A stretch of DNA of 64,000 nucleotides from Pseudoalteromonas sp. SMS1. GTDB lineage: Bacteria > Pseudomonadota > Gammaproteobacteria > Enterobacterales > Alteromonadaceae. Position numbers and translations under genes: made by a program. Where the stretch lies: assembly GCF_021530565.1 (NCBI RefSeq), contig NZ_JAKGBI010000007.1, positions 62,001 through 126,000 on the forward strand, given 5' to 3'. Below are positions 28,873 through 39,290 of the stretch, piece by piece. Position 1 is the stretch's first letter; each line of letters begins with the position of its first letter. Under the pieces are notes generated by a model that saw nothing but the letters and a program-made list of their open reading frames with translations, made no database searches and was not told the origin of the DNA.

Positions 28873-29865
28873 ATGTGCTTGAGAATAGCAATTACACCAG
28901 GTGAGCCCGCGGGAATTGGGCCAGACCTGGTTCTGAAATTAGCGCAACAAAGCTGGCCTGCGCAGCTTGTCGCGGTGGTTGATAAAACCATCTTAGAACA
29001 GCGAGCAAAAGAGCTTGGGCTAGCTATCGAGCTATTACCGTTTAATGCTGACCACCCAGTCAAACCTGCTGAAGCCAAACAGCTCTACTATTTACAAGTA
29101 GACAAAGGGTGTGATGTCACACCTGGCCAGCTAGATGAAAGAAATGGTCAGTATGTCCTAGACACGCTTCGTATTGCGTCCGAAAAAAATATGGATGGTA
29201 CATTCGCGGCGGTGGTCACAGGTCCAGTACATAAAGGCATTATTAATCGTGCCGGTATTTCTTTCAGTGGTCATACAGAGTACTTCGCGCATCAATCAAA
29301 TACACCTGATGTCGTCATGATGCTTGCCACAACAGGACTGAGAGTTGCGCTCGCGACAACCCACATTCCACTTGCCTATGTCTCCAAAGCAATCACCAAA
29401 GAACGCCTTACTAAGGTTGCGAACATTCTGTATCACGACTTGCAAACAAAATTTGGGGTTGCAGAACCTCGCATTTTAGTGTGTGGCTTAAACCCCCACG
29501 CAGGAGAAGGTGGACATCTTGGTAATGAAGAAATTGAGACAATCACGCCAGTACTCGAGATGCTGAACCAAGAGGGTAAAAATTTCATTGGCCCATTGCC
29601 GGCTGACACGCTGTTTCAAGCAAAATATTTAGATAATGCAGATGCGGTGCTTGCTATGTATCACGATCAAGGCTTACCTGTGTTAAAATATAAAGGATTC
29701 GGAAACTCGGTCAATATTACGCTGGGTTTACCCTTTATTCGAACTTCTGTCGATCATGGTACGGCGCTAGACTTAGCCGCGTCAGGTGACATAGAAGTTG
29801 GTAGCTTTGAACTAGCAATACACGAAGCAATTAAGCTTGCAAGCAAGAAATTACAGAATTCATGA
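28873..29865 (+). CDS. pdxA: 4-hydroxythreonine-4-phosphate dehydrogenase
   Basis: Cytosolic NAD-dependent enzyme of vitamin B6 (pyridoxal 5'-phosphate) synthesis, 330 residues from the ATG at 28873. The family N-terminus [16 protein letters not shown] directly follows this ATG, while the longer frame lies within surA. Metal-binding histidines are in [18 protein letters not shown] and MYHDQG. The conserved tail [18 protein letters not shown] is present. It overlaps rsmA by four bases (ATGA), indicating translational coupling. Confidence 0.95.
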   Translation: MCLRIAITPGEPAGIGPDLVLKLAQQSWPAQLVAVVDKTILEQRAKELGLAIELLPFNADHPVKPAEAKQLYYLQVDKGCDVTPGQLDERNGQYVLDTLRIASEKNMDGTFAAVVTGPVHKGIINRAGISFSGHTEYFAHQSNTPDVVMMLATTGLRVALATTHIPLAYVSKAITKERLTKVANILYHDLQTKFGVAEPRILVCGLNPHAGEGGHLGNEEIETITPVLEMLNQEGKNFIGPLPADTLFQAKYLDNADAVLAMYHDQGLPVLKYKGFGNSVNITLGLPFIRTSVDHGTALDLAASGDIEVGSFELAIHEAIKLASKKLQNS

Positions 29866-30668
29866 CAGATAAAGTACATTTAGGGCATCGCGCCCGCAAA
29901 AGATTTGGCCAAAACTTCCTTAATGATGACAGTATTATCGATAAGATAGTGACTGCTATCGATCCAAAACCAGGTGATAACCTTGTAGAGATAGGACCAG
30001 GCTTAGGCGCAATTACCGAGCCTGTAGTGGAGCTCAGTGGTAAATTGACCGTTGTTGAGTTAGACAGAGATTTGGCTGAACGCTTAATTGCACACCCCTT
30101 CATGGGCAGTAAGCTGACTGTGCACCAAGGTGATGCTATGAAGTTTGACTTCTCAACCTTGGTCGATGAGCAAGCTAAATTAAAGATCTTTGGTAACCTC
30201 CCCTATAACGTTTCTACACCATTGCTATTTCACCTATTTGAGTTTGCAGATCAGGTTGAACATATGCACTTTATGCTTCAAAAAGAAGTCGTGAATCGTA
30301 TGGTTGCTGGACCAGGCTCAAAAGCTTATGGTCGACTCAGTGTGATGACACAATATTACTGCCATGCCATACCAGTGATTGAAGTGCCACCAACATGTTT
30401 TAAGCCAGCACCAAAGGTGGATTCTGCCGTCGTTAGATTAATGCCAAAAGATCCTGCGAGTCGCAACGCAAAAAGCACCAAAATCCTAAATACGGTTTGC
30501 TTAGAGGCCTTTAACCAAAGACGTAAAACGCTCAGAAACAGCCTCTCTAACTTACTAACTGTAGAAGAAATTACACAATTAGGTATTGATCCGTCCCTTA
30601 GAGCGGAAAATATCTCCCTTTCTCAATTCATTGAAATTGCAAATTGGATTTATGACAACAAACAGTGA
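29862..30668 (+). CDS. rsmA: 16S rRNA dimethyladenosine transferase RsmA (KsgA)
   Basis: SAM-dependent methyltransferase that dimethylates the two adjacent adenines near the 3' end of 16S rRNA late in 30S assembly, 268 residues. Seen are [11 protein letters not shown], the SAM-binding [11 protein letters not shown], the acidic VVELDRDL, the catalytic [12 protein letters not shown] and the C-terminal [14 protein letters not shown] that contacts rRNA. It overlaps pdxA by four bases and apaG by 17. Confidence 0.97.
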   Translation: MTDKVHLGHRARKRFGQNFLNDDSIIDKIVTAIDPKPGDNLVEIGPGLGAITEPVVELSGKLTVVELDRDLAERLIAHPFMGSKLTVHQGDAMKFDFSTLVDEQAKLKIFGNLPYNVSTPLLFHLFEFADQVEHMHFMLQKEVVNRMVAGPGSKAYGRLSVMTQYYCHAIPVIEVPPTCFKPAPKVDSAVVRLMPKDPASRNAKSTKILNTVCLEAFNQRRKTLRNSLSNLLTVEEITQLGIDPSLRAENISLSQFIEIANWIYDNKQ

Positions 30669-31041
30669 GATCGGTACTCCGATAAAAGTCTCGGTAGAAA
30701 CATTTTATGTAGAAGCTCAGTCTCAGCCTGAGAAAGACAAGTACGTATTTGCTTATACTATAACTATCAAAAACCATAGTTTATGTAGTGCCAAGCTAGA
30801 GAGTCGCTATTGGCTTATAACAGATGCCAACGGGAAAGAAACGGAGGTTGAAGGCGATGGTGTGGTTGGAGAGCAACCGACGATTCGCCCTGGTGAAAGC
30901 TACCAATACACAAGTGGTGCGGTACTCGATACACCTGTAGGTACGATGGAAGGCTACTACTTAATGCGCAACGAGTTTGGGTCTGAGTTTAAAGCACCGA
31001 TCAAAGTATTTCGACTAAACCGACCGGATATTTTGCATTAA
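30652..31041 (+). CDS. apaG: ApaG (CorD) protein
   Basis: Small fibronectin-III-like protein of 129 residues from the ATG at 30652, which lies within the end of rsmA. The longer frame would extend further into rsmA without family similarity. Conserved features are YTITIKN, the [11 protein letters not shown] segment, [17 protein letters not shown] and EGYYLM. ApaG is linked to divalent cation homeostasis and sits with apaH in many proteobacteria; its biochemical role is unclear. apaH follows after three bases. Confidence 0.95.
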   Translation: MTTNSEIGTPIKVSVETFYVEAQSQPEKDKYVFAYTITIKNHSLCSAKLESRYWLITDANGKETEVEGDGVVGEQPTIRPGESYQYTSGAVLDTPVGTMEGYYLMRNEFGSEFKAPIKVFRLNRPDILH

Positions 31042-31044
31042 GCT

Positions 31045-31845
31045 ATGGCTACCTACGCAATAGGTGATCTACAAGGCTGTTACGGCCCGTTTAAGCGTTT
31101 ACTTGAACAAGTTGATTTTAACCCAAGTCAAGATCACCTTTATCTTGTGGGAGATTTGGTTGCGCGAGGACCTGACTCCCTTTCATGTATTGACCTCGTT
31201 TATACATTGCAAGACTCGGTTACGGTCACATTAGGTAATCACGACCTACACCTCATTGCGACTGTTCTAGCAAATAAACAAGCGAATCCAAAAGATAAAC
31301 TGGCCCCACTGTTAGCCAGTGATAAGTTGGCGTCATATATCACATATCTTCAGTCGCAGCCGCTTTGTGTGTACAACTCGCAATATGACAGCTTTATTTC
31401 CCACGCGGGGATCTATCCATTGTGGAGCATAGAGACTGCACTGCGACATTCCGATTGGGCACAAAGCTGCTATCAAGGCGCAGAAGCAGCAGATTATCTC
31501 AAAGCTATGTATGGAAAGCAGCCCGACGTCATCACTGACACACAGGACAAACAAGTTAAATTTAATTCAATCATCAATGTCTTTTCACGCATGCGTTTTT
31601 TAACCAATGAATTATGCCTAGATTTTGAAAATAAAACTGGACTTGGCCAAGAAAGTGAATTACAACCTTGGTTTGATCACGCTAGATTTAAAACGGCGAG
31701 CACGCAGTTTATTTTTGGTCATTGGGCTGCGCTGGAAGGTAAGACCAATTTAAACAAAGTGATTGCTTTAGACACTGGATGTGTTTGGGGGGGACCGATG
31801 ACACTGCTAAACTTGTCTACAAATGAACAAATAACAAGCAAATAA
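31045..31845 (+). CDS. apaH: Symmetrical diadenosine tetraphosphatase ApaH
   Basis: Calcineurin-like metallophosphatase that splits Ap4A into two ADP and also removes Np4-type caps from RNA in E. coli. 266 residues. Metal-binding motifs are in order: IGDLQGCYGPF at the N-terminus, LVGDLVARGPDSL, and LGNHDLHL. The first motif has Gln where E. coli has His (GDVHG), which as I recall is also the form in Pseudomonas, so I do not read it as inactivation. It is the last gene of the lptD operon. Confidence 0.96.
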   Translation: MATYAIGDLQGCYGPFKRLLEQVDFNPSQDHLYLVGDLVARGPDSLSCIDLVYTLQDSVTVTLGNHDLHLIATVLANKQANPKDKLAPLLASDKLASYITYLQSQPLCVYNSQYDSFISHAGIYPLWSIETALRHSDWAQSCYQGAEAADYLKAMYGKQPDVITDTQDKQVKFNSIINVFSRMRFLTNELCLDFENKTGLGQESELQPWFDHARFKTASTQFIFGHWAALEGKTNLNKVIALDTGCVWGGPMTLLNLSTNEQITSK

Positions 31846-31960
31846 TCGAAACCTGTCCATTTTTACTGAATTTTCTATTCACATCTGCTATAAAATACTT
31901 AACTAATGCGCAATAAATCCGATAAGTAGTTGTACTGCTTTAACTTGATGGTATACCTGT

Positions 31961-33976
31961 ATGAATTTAACCGTTAGCCAACGTATTTGGGGTGGCTTTA
32001 TAATCATAACCCTACTCTTATTGTCCATCGGAGGGAACTCACTGCTAAGGATTGCAAATATAGATAGTTCTACTCAGCTCGTTAATACGCTATCTTTACC
32101 AGCGCTTGACCGCAGCGCAGCATTACAGATTGAATTTACTCAAATGAGTAAAATAGCTCAAGCTAGTTTTTATACTCAATCAAGCGGTGACTTAAACAGC
32201 CTTAAGTCTGCTTTTAGCGAGCGTCAAAAAGCATTCGAGCGTAGTTATTCGGATCTAGACAACATTGTTAGTGATGAACCAACACTGTCCAGCAGCAGTA
32301 AGGAAGTACGCTCAAGCTTCCAGACTTTCTCTAGTTCGGTGGAATCATTGTTTCAAGACAAGGCATTAGAACTTAGCCTCAACAAACAACTGAAAAACCA
32401 GTTAGAAGAAGCTGAAATCGCAGCAGATGACGCCGCAACCGTGGTTGTCGACATTTTGGACTTAGAAGGCTTTGAGGCCATAAACCAAAGAGCTTATCAA
32501 GCAGCAAACAAGCTAGAAAATTCTCTTAGCTCACTTGCCACAAGTAGCGCGGACATGCTCACCATTAACGAAAGAAGTACGTTAGATATCGTCAAAAAAG
32601 AGCAAAGCTATGTGTTTGAAGACATTGACCGCAACATCGAGTTAATGCGTGCAACGGTTGCAGAATTGGATGAAGACTTGCTCAATGATTTAGACACCTA
32701 CTATCAAACTTTGTCTGAGCAGCTTCAAGGTAGTAACGGTATCGCTAGTAATAGAGAGCAACTTATCAATGCGCGAGAAAATACAAAAAATGAATTAAAT
32801 ACTGCTGAGCAAGCGACAGCCAAAGCTTTAAAGCAGCTAGGTAACCTCGTTGCGCAATCTAAACAACTCGCTTTTGAAATTCAAAACGAAGTGACTCAAG
32901 ATGTTTCTTCTGCAAATATTGCAACTTGGACTGGTATGATTGCGGCTGCATTACTTGCAATCGGTATTGCCTATTTCACTGTAAGTAAAATTACAAAACC
33001 GCTTGCAGAGGTCAACCGCGTATTGGATATCGTCGCCAAAGGTGACATGACACATTCTCTTGACGCCTCAGCAAAAGACGAATTCGGAGAGTTAGCACAA
33101 AGCTGTAATACCTTAATCGAGAGCTTGAAAGATCTTATCGCTGGCATTGTTTCTCGCTCTACACAATTGGCAGCAGCTTCTGAACAAACGTCAGCAATTA
33201 CCTCTGAGTCGAGTCATGCAATCAAGAGCCAACAATCTCAGGTTGAACAAGCCGCTACAGCAACGACTGAAATGAGTTCAACGGCGCATGGGGTAAGCAA
33301 TAGTGCCCACCAAGCGCTTGAGGAAATCAAAAATGCAGATCAAGAAGCTGAACGAGTCAAAGGTATTTCTCACGATAACAAACGGACGATTGAGCAGTTA
33401 GCGCACGAAGTTGAAGAGGTCTCTTCAGTCATCAATAAACTTCATCAAGATAGCTCAGCAATCGGTGGGATTTTGGATGTGATTCGCGGTATCGCTGAAC
33501 AAACGAACCTTCTTGCACTCAATGCGGCTATTGAGGCTGCCCGTGCGGGTGAGCAAGGCCGTGGTTTTGCCGTGGTTGCAGATGAAGTTCGCTCTTTGGC
33601 AAGCAAGACTCAAGAGTCGACCCAAGAGATTCAATCCATGATTGAGTCGCTACAATCCGGCGCCGAAGAGGCCGTGAGTGCAATGTCGAAGGGTCAGCAA
33701 CAGGCGGAATCTTGTGTGGCTCAAAGTGATATTGCAAACGAAGCACTTAATAGCATTACAGATGCAGTATCCAGAGCGCATGATGTCAGTGAGGAAATCG
33801 CCACAGCAGCCAATGAACAGCAGCAGGTATCTCAAGAGATCAGTGAACGACTTGAGTCCATCGTCACCATTGCTGAGCAAACAGCCGAAGGGGCAAACCA
33901 GACTTCGATATCAAGTTCTGAGGTTGCCAAACTGGCTGAAGAACTCAGACAGTCAGTATCTCAATTTAGAGTTTAA
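31961..33976 (+). CDS. Methyl-accepting chemotaxis protein
   Basis: Transmembrane chemoreceptor of 671 residues that signals through CheA/CheW. TM1 is at about 10-30 ([15 protein letters not shown]). A long, mostly helical periplasmic sensor domain of nearly 300 residues follows, probably of a helical-bundle type. TM2 is at about 325-345, then a HAMP domain ([19 protein letters not shown]) and the signalling coiled coil with the highly conserved tip [19 protein letters not shown]. No NWETF-like pentapeptide ends the protein. The ligand cannot be inferred. It is a single gene with its own terminator. Confidence 0.93.
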   Translation: MNLTVSQRIWGGFIIITLLLLSIGGNSLLRIANIDSSTQLVNTLSLPALDRSAALQIEFTQMSKIAQASFYTQSSGDLNSLKSAFSERQKAFERSYSDLDNIVSDEPTLSSSSKEVRSSFQTFSSSVESLFQDKALELSLNKQLKNQLEEAEIAADDAATVVVDILDLEGFEAINQRAYQAANKLENSLSSLATSSADMLTINERSTLDIVKKEQSYVFEDIDRNIELMRATVAELDEDLLNDLDTYYQTLSEQLQGSNGIASNREQLINARENTKNELNTAEQATAKALKQLGNLVAQSKQLAFEIQNEVTQDVSSANIATWTGMIAAALLAIGIAYFTVSKITKPLAEVNRVLDIVAKGDMTHSLDASAKDEFGELAQSCNTLIESLKDLIAGIVSRSTQLAAASEQTSAITSESSHAIKSQQSQVEQAATATTEMSSTAHGVSNSAHQALEEIKNADQEAERVKGISHDNKRTIEQLAHEVEEVSSVINKLHQDSSAIGGILDVIRGIAEQTNLLALNAAIEAARAGEQGRGFAVVADEVRSLASKTQESTQEIQSMIESLQSGAEEAVSAMSKGQQQAESCVAQSDIANEALNSITDAVSRAHDVSEEIATAANEQQQVSQEISERLESIVTIAEQTAEGANQTSISSSEVAKLAEELRQSVSQFRV

Positions 33977-33984
33977 CGACAACT

Positions 33985-34006
33985 AGGCCATAATTCGTTA
34001 TGGCCT
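33985..34006 (+). terminator. Rho-independent terminator of the chemoreceptor gene
   Basis: AGGCCATAA and TTATGGCCT form a perfect 9-bp stem closed by a stable TTCG tetraloop, followed by a T run, eight bases after the stop. Confidence 0.92.
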
Positions 34007-34114
34007 TTTTCTTTCCTTCCTAATGCCTATGCTGAGGAATATCAGCACCGCTTCCATTGTCTGTCAACACCTGAACTATACATCTCTCTTTTCGACACAG
34101 ATCATAGATATAAA

Positions 34115-34143
34115 AAAACCGCCTGTGTCAATGAGGCGGTTTT
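34115..34143 (-). terminator. Terminator of the transketolase gene
   Basis: AAAACCGCCT and AGGCGGTTTT flank a 9-base loop. Runs of A on the left become a T tract on the minus strand, 52 bases after the tkt stop. Confidence 0.85.
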
Positions 34144-34195
34144 TAAAGCTGATACCCTGTGTCTACTCACTGTAGCACAAGGTATGTGCGTTACC

Positions 34196-36187
34196 TTAGA
34201 AAAGTGCGTTTGCTTTTTCTACAACGTTCTCAACAGTGAAGCCAAAGTGTTTAAACAACTCACCAGCTGGCGCTGACTCACCAAATGTGCTCATGCCAAC
34301 AATAGCGCCGTTTAAACCAACATACTTGTACCAAAAATCTTCAATGCCCGCTTCAATCGCAACTCGGCGTGTAACCGCGACTGGTAGTACAGATTCTTTA
34401 TATTCTGCCGATTGTGCATCGAATACGTCAGTAGAAGGCATAGATACAACGCGCACCTTCTTACCGCTTTCACGTAACTGCTGAGCAGCTTCAACGGCCA
34501 ACTGAACTTCTGAACCCGTTGCAATCAAAATGACTTCAGGGTTTGAATCACAGCTTAGGACGTAACCACCACGTTTAATCGCTGCGACTTGTGCCTCTGT
34601 TCTGCTTTGCTGCTCTAGTCCTTGACGCGTAAATACAAGCGATGTAGGGCCATCTTTGCGTTCAATCGCTTGCTGCCATGAAACCGCAGACTCAACTTGG
34701 TCACATGGACGCCAGCTCACTAGGTTTGGTGTCATGCGCATATTCGCCAGTTGCTCTACTGGTTGGTGCGTCGGGCCATCTTCACCTAAGCCGATAGAGT
34801 CGTGTGTATACACAAAAATGCTTGGCTGCTTCATAAGTGCTGCCATACGAACTGCATTTCTCGCGTACTCCATGAACATTAAGAAAGTTGCACCGTATGG
34901 TACGAACCCTTTGTGCAGTGCAATACCATTCATGATTGCAGACATACCAAACTCACGGACACCATAGAAAATGTAGTTGCCAGATGCATCTTCAGCTGTC
35001 AGGCCTTTGGAGCCTTCCCAAATGGTTAAGTTGGAACCCGCAAGATCCGCAGAGCCGCCCATAAACTCTGGTAGCATAGGACCAAATGTATTTAAGGCAT
35101 TTTGTGACGCTTTACGAGTCGCTGGATTCGCCGGGTTCGCTTGTAATTGTGCGATATATGCTTCAGATTGCGCTGTCCAATCAGCTGGTAACTCGCCTTT
35201 GGTACGACGTTCAAACTCGGCAGCTAGCTCTGGGTAATTAATTTGGTACTCAGTAAATTTAACCAACCACTCACTCTGGATTTGCTGGCCATGTGCTGCT
35301 GCATCCCATTTGGCATACACACCTTCAGGAATTTCAAACGCACCATGATCCCAACCTAAGAACTCACGTGCTGCTTTAATTTCATCATCGCCCAGTGGCG
35401 CACCGTGGCAATCATGACTACCTGATTTATTCGGTGAACCATAACCAATGACGGTCTTACAACAGATTAGAGTTGGTTTGCCTGTTTCAGCACGAGCAGC
35501 TTCAATTGCCGCTTTGATCGCTTCACTGTCATGACCATCCACTGCTGGGATTACATGCCAACCGTATGACTCAAAACGCTTTGGTGTGTCATCACTAAAC
35601 CACCCTTCAACTTCACCATCGATAGAGATGCCATTGTCATCCCAAAATGCAATTAATTTGCCAAGCCCAAGCGTACCGGCCAAAGAACATGCTTCATGAG
35701 AAATACCTTCCATCAAGCAACCATCACCCAAAAACGCATAAGTGTAGTGGTTTACAATATCATATTCGTCACGGTTAAATTGCGCAGCCAACGCTTTTTC
35801 AGCAATCGCCATACCAACAGCGTTTGTAATACCCTGTCCTAATGGACCTGTGGTTGTTTCAATTCCTGGTGCATAACCATATTCAGGGTGACCTGGAGTC
35901 TTGGAATGCATTTGACGGAAATTCTTCAAATCTTCAATTGACAGGTCATAGCCACTCAAGTGCAACAGTGAATAAATTAACATTGAACCGTGGCCATTTG
36001 ATAATACAAATCTATCACGATCAACCCACTCTGGGTTATTTGGGTTGTGCTTTAAATAGTCACGCCAAAGTACCTCTGCGATGTCAGCCATTCCCATTGG
36101 TGCCCCTGGGTGGCCTGATTTAGCCTTTTGTACAGCGTCCATGGATAGAACGCGAATTGCGTTTGCAAGTTCTTTGCGAGATGGCAT
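34196..36187 (-). CDS. tkt: Transketolase
   Basis: Cytosolic thiamine-diphosphate enzyme moving two-carbon units in the pentose phosphate pathway, 663 residues. The start at 36187 follows AGGAGA and gives the family N-terminus [20 protein letters not shown]; the longer frame lacks support. Motifs: [27 protein letters not shown], the cofactor motif GDGCLMEG ending in [10 protein letters not shown], and in the C-terminal half [20 protein letters not shown]. It is divergent from metK across about 260 bases, a neighbourhood common in gammaproteobacteria. Confidence 0.97.
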   Translation of the reverse strand: MPSRKELANAIRVLSMDAVQKAKSGHPGAPMGMADIAEVLWRDYLKHNPNNPEWVDRDRFVLSNGHGSMLIYSLLHLSGYDLSIEDLKNFRQMHSKTPGHPEYGYAPGIETTTGPLGQGITNAVGMAIAEKALAAQFNRDEYDIVNHYTYAFLGDGCLMEGISHEACSLAGTLGLGKLIAFWDDNGISIDGEVEGWFSDDTPKRFESYGWHVIPAVDGHDSEAIKAAIEAARAETGKPTLICCKTVIGYGSPNKSGSHDCHGAPLGDDEIKAAREFLGWDHGAFEIPEGVYAKWDAAAHGQQIQSEWLVKFTEYQINYPELAAEFERRTKGELPADWTAQSEAYIAQLQANPANPATRKASQNALNTFGPMLPEFMGGSADLAGSNLTIWEGSKGLTAEDASGNYIFYGVREFGMSAIMNGIALHKGFVPYGATFLMFMEYARNAVRMAALMKQPSIFVYTHDSIGLGEDGPTHQPVEQLANMRMTPNLVSWRPCDQVESAVSWQQAIERKDGPTSLVFTRQGLEQQSRTEAQVAAIKRGGYVLSCDSNPEVILIATGSEVQLAVEAAQQLRESGKKVRVVSMPSTDVFDAQSAEYKESVLPVAVTRRVAIEAGIEDFWYKYVGLNGAIVGMSTFGESAPAGELFKHFGFTVENVVEKANALF

Positions 36188-36328
36188 GGATTCTCCTACC
36201 TTTAAATGTTTGCACGGTTGTTTTAAAGGCCCATTCTTACCTAATAAAATAACCACTGCAATTAAAATCAGCAGAAAAGTAATAAATTCACATTGTTTTT
36301 AATGCATTAAAAGAAGCGATGTAAAAAT

Positions 36329-36344
36329 AGACGTCTAGGCGTAA
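36329..36344. promoter_or_regulatory. Probable MetJ operator upstream of metK
   Basis: Two adjacent 8-mers, AGACGTCT (a perfect match to the E. coli met box) and AGGCGTAA (five of eight). MetJ binds tandem met boxes with SAM as corepressor, and metK is a known target. The site lies about 100 bases before the metK start, between tkt and metK. Confidence 0.65.
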
Positions 36345-36445
36345 AAAAGCTATGCATAGTTTAATGTTTTAGTTAGAATATCCTCTTAAATTTTTAGCGC
36401 TGTTTTACGCGTGTTCGCGAAGCGCCCTATTGTGAGTATAAAATA

Positions 36446-37597
36446 ATGGCGAAACACTTATTTACTTCTGAGTCAGTTTCTGAAGGCCACCCGGATAAAA
36501 TTGCTGACCAAATTTCAGATGCAGTATTAGATGCAATTCTTGAACAAGACCCGAAAGCACGTGTTGCTTGTGAAACCTATGTAAAAACAGGTATGGTCAT
36601 GGTTGGTGGTGAAGTAACCACAAGTGCTTGGGTAGATATCGAAGAGCTAACTCGTAAAACAGTTCGTGAAATCGGCTACACCCACTCTGATATGGGTTTC
36701 GACGCGGACTCTTGCGCAATTCTAAACACAATTGGTAAGCAGTCTCCAGACATCAACCAAGGTGTTGATCGTGCTCGTCCTGAAGAGCAAGGTGCCGGTG
36801 ACCAAGGTCTGATGTTTGGTTATGCATGTAACGAAACAGACGTTTTAATGCCTGCACCAATTACATATTCACACCGTCTAGTACAACGTCAAGCTGCTGT
36901 TCGTAAAGATGGCACACTACCTTGGTTACGCCCAGATGCAAAGTCACAGGTGACGTTTGCATACGAGAATGGTAAGCCTGTTGGTATTGATGCGGTTGTA
37001 CTTTCAACACAGCACTGTGACTCAATCTCACAAGATGACCTTGTTGAAGCTGTCATGGAAACTATCATCAAACCAACATTACCTGCAGAACTTATTACTG
37101 AAGCAACCAAGTTCTTCATTAACCCAACGGGTCGTTTTGTTATTGGTGGTCCAATGGGTGACTGTGGTTTGACTGGTCGTAAGATCATCGTTGATACGTA
37201 TGGCGGTATGGCACGTCACGGCGGTGGTGCTTTCTCTGGTAAAGATCCATCAAAAGTTGATCGCTCAGCTGCATATGCAGGCCGTTATGTCGCAAAAAAT
37301 ATTGTGGCAGCTGGCCTTGCTGATAAATGTGAGATTCAGGTTTCATACGCAATCGGCGTTGCTGAGCCTACGTCAATCAGCATTGATACATTCGGTACAG
37401 GTAAACTAGAAGAAGCACGTTTAATCGAATTGGTACGTGAACACTTCGATCTTCGCCCTTATGGTTTGATTACCATGCTTGACTTAGAGCGCCCAATTTA
37501 TCAGCCAACAGCGGCATACGGTCACTTTGGTCGTGAAGAGTTTCCTTGGGAACAAACAGACAAAGCTGACGCACTAAAAGCAGCCGCTAACTTATAA
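36446..37597 (+). CDS. metK: S-adenosylmethionine synthetase
   Basis: Cytosolic enzyme making SAM from methionine and ATP, 383 residues, the usual length. ATP- and metal-binding motifs: [20 protein letters not shown] at the N-terminus, [12 protein letters not shown] in the middle, and the glycine-rich [19 protein letters not shown] loop. A MetJ-type operator upstream suggests methionine/SAM feedback. A bidirectional terminator follows. Confidence 0.97.
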   Translation: MAKHLFTSESVSEGHPDKIADQISDAVLDAILEQDPKARVACETYVKTGMVMVGGEVTTSAWVDIEELTRKTVREIGYTHSDMGFDADSCAILNTIGKQSPDINQGVDRARPEEQGAGDQGLMFGYACNETDVLMPAPITYSHRLVQRQAAVRKDGTLPWLRPDAKSQVTFAYENGKPVGIDAVVLSTQHCDSISQDDLVEAVMETIIKPTLPAELITEATKFFINPTGRFVIGGPMGDCGLTGRKIIVDTYGGMARHGGGAFSGKDPSKVDRSAAYAGRYVAKNIVAAGLADKCEIQVSYAIGVAEPTSISIDTFGTGKLEEARLIELVREHFDLRPYGLITMLDLERPIYQPTAAYGHFGREEFPWEQTDKADALKAAANL

Positions 37598-37620
37598 TCG
37601 TTTGATGACGATTAAGTTGC

Positions 37621-37647
37621 AAAAAAGGCGCTAATTGCGCCTTTTTT
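37621..37647. terminator. Bidirectional terminator between metK and the HDOD gene
   Basis: AAAAAAGGCGC and GCGCCTTTTTT form an 11-bp stem with a 5-base loop. The A and T runs on either side serve both converging genes. Confidence 0.9.
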
Positions 37648-37678
37648 AATGCCTAATTGCACGCTCTAAATTACAATT

Positions 37679-38602
37679 CTAGCCAATCAAAAACTCTTCA
37701 ACATCTTCCTTGATATCCGTGTAATCATCATCACTTAGGTCCAAGCAAAGCATTGCGTCATCTCTAAAGGCATGCCAATCGGCACAACTTCTAAAATGTT
37801 TGATCTCGAACGTAAAGTTCTCAGCTAATTTCAATATGGCCATTGTTTGCTTTTCGACTTCGGTTTCACAATCTTGAAAAAACAAGGCATCATGATGGCG
37901 TAAAATAATTTGGCAAACACGCTTTGGTAAATGCCAAGAACTCGCTAAGTAATACCCCACCACCGTATGATTGGTCGGATAATCTTGCTCTTCGTACTGT
38001 AGTAAGGTTTTCTCGGGGCGTTGGGAAGCGCGAGATAAAACATCAGCATAATCACCAAATCTCATTGCCATAGCGGGAATACCAGCATCATGAAACAACC
38101 CTAATAGCTGCAAGTCTTCAATGGGTGTCTCGGCCCGAACTTTTTTGCCGATAAGCATAGCCACTTGAGAGATTTCAGAAGCACTGTCCCAAAATCGTTG
38201 CAAAGAAATACAGCTATCGTTTTGGTCAAAAGCACTTTTAAGCAAATGCCCTGTCACTACTTGCGTGATACAGTTCATACCTAAAAACATCACCGCTTGC
38301 TTAATATCCGTGATTGTCCTAGACATGCCATATGCGGGGGAGTTTATGACCTTCAGAACGGCAGCAGACGTCGCGACATCTACGGATATTATCTCGGCCA
38401 CTCGATTTAACTCAGGCTCATCTTGATTGAGCTCATTTTGTAAGCTTTGCAAAATTTCTGGCTTTGCAGGGAGGTTGAACCCGGATCTTAAATCAGCTAA
38501 AACCTTGTCATCAATGTCTATCATATGGCAACTGTCAGGTGGCTTTGATTTTAGTGTAGTAGATGAATTTTGCCCTGTCGCGACTATTTCAAAATCCGTC
38601 AC
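37679..38602 (-). CDS. HDOD-domain signalling protein
   Basis: Soluble protein of about 307 residues built almost entirely of an HDOD domain, a catalytically dead relative of HD phosphohydrolases used as a signalling scaffold. Typical stretches: LPAKPEILQSLQNEL, ISVDVATSAAVLKVINSPAYGM, ITDIKQAVMFLGMN, and LLGLFHDAGIPAMA in the HD region. There is no GGDEF or EAL domain attached. Translation probably starts at the GTG at 38602, preceded by AGGAGA, inside the end of the START gene (14-base overlap). Last gene of an overlapping three-gene unit. Confidence 0.85.
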   Translation of the reverse strand: MTDFEIVATGQNSSTTLKSKPPDSCHMIDIDDKVLADLRSGFNLPAKPEILQSLQNELNQDEPELNRVAEIISVDVATSAAVLKVINSPAYGMSRTITDIKQAVMFLGMNCITQVVTGHLLKSAFDQNDSCISLQRFWDSASEISQVAMLIGKKVRAETPIEDLQLLGLFHDAGIPAMAMRFGDYADVLSRASQRPEKTLLQYEEQDYPTNHTVVGYYLASSWHLPKRVCQIILRHHDALFFQDCETEVEKQTMAILKLAENFTFEIKHFRSCADWHAFRDDAMLCLDLSDDDYTDIKEDVEEFLIG

Positions 38603-39290
38603 AATCTCCTGGCAGCAATGTCCAATTCGAGAGCTGTGCTTGCTGCGTCGCGAGATGTGCTTTTAATGCTTGAAGCATCTTTTGGGTATTTTTAAGTGAC
38701 GCTTTGTTTGCTAACCATTGTGGCACTGAGCCATTAAGCTGAGCTTGCGCCGTGTAGGTGATATCCAAACCAGATGTACGCTCGAAGAATTCCCAATCAA
38801 TCACAATTTCTGTAATGCGAATTAACGAGTCCGACTTTTCAGGCGCGAAGACTGAGCGAATTTGCAATAAATGCTGGTTGTCCTCTATTTGACTAAAGCA
38901 CGATAACGTCAGCATCTCCCTATCTGCCACAGGCCAAGGGAGATTTAGTTTTGTATGGACAAGCGAGCGATTCTCTTGCGGCGCTGCGAGTAAAGTAACC
39001 GACTGAATATTGTCAACCCAGAGGGGGATGGAGTCTGTATCAGTTAAAGCGCCAATCACAGACTTTGTCGTTGTTTTATCGAGTGTTGCATGGCCTTTTA
39101 CCTGCAAAAGGCCATTGGGCAGTTTGCGGTAGTAAATATCGAGCCAAGCATTAGATTTATACAGCTGCCAAGGTTCAGAAGCGTATGCAAACCGAGTAGA
39201 CAAAGCCAGTGTAATGGCACAAATAAAGATGCATGCCAACGCTCGGGCATACACCTTGTTACCAATAGGGTTCGCAATTGAGTGATGCAT
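38589..39290 (-). CDS. Exported START-domain lipid-binding-like protein
   Basis: Protein of about 233 residues with a signal peptide (helix CIFICAITLAL, cleavage near FAYAS) followed by a START-type fold. Seen: WQLYKSNAWLDIYYRKLPNG, VADREMLTLS and the C-terminal amphipathic helix. Bacterial START proteins bind hydrophobic ligands, but the ligand here is unknown. Start choice is uncertain: the ATG at 39290 (used) or a GTG at 39311; both lie within the end of the CYTH-CHAD gene, so translation is coupled. The following HDOD gene overlaps its end. Confidence 0.78.
   Translation of the reverse strand: MHHSIANPIGNKVYARALACIFICAITLALSTRFAYASEPWQLYKSNAWLDIYYRKLPNGLLQVKGHATLDKTTTKSVIGALTDTDSIPLWVDNIQSVTLLAAPQENRSLVHTKLNLPWPVADREMLTLSCFSQIEDNQHLLQIRSVFAPEKSDSLIRITEIVIDWEFFERTSGLDITYTAQAQLNGSVPQWLANKASLKNTQKMLQALKAHLATQQAQLSNWTLLPGDCDGF

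Noticed and set aside
31045..31080. Gln in place of the metal-site His of ApaH (GDLQG instead of GDVHG)
   Set aside because: As far as I recall, this form is common in ApaH of pseudomonads and marine relatives, so it is not a sign of inactivation.
31880..31930. A possible sigma-28 (flagellar) promoter before the chemoreceptor, based on a CCGATAA match
   Set aside because: The -35 half matches too poorly at any allowed spacing.
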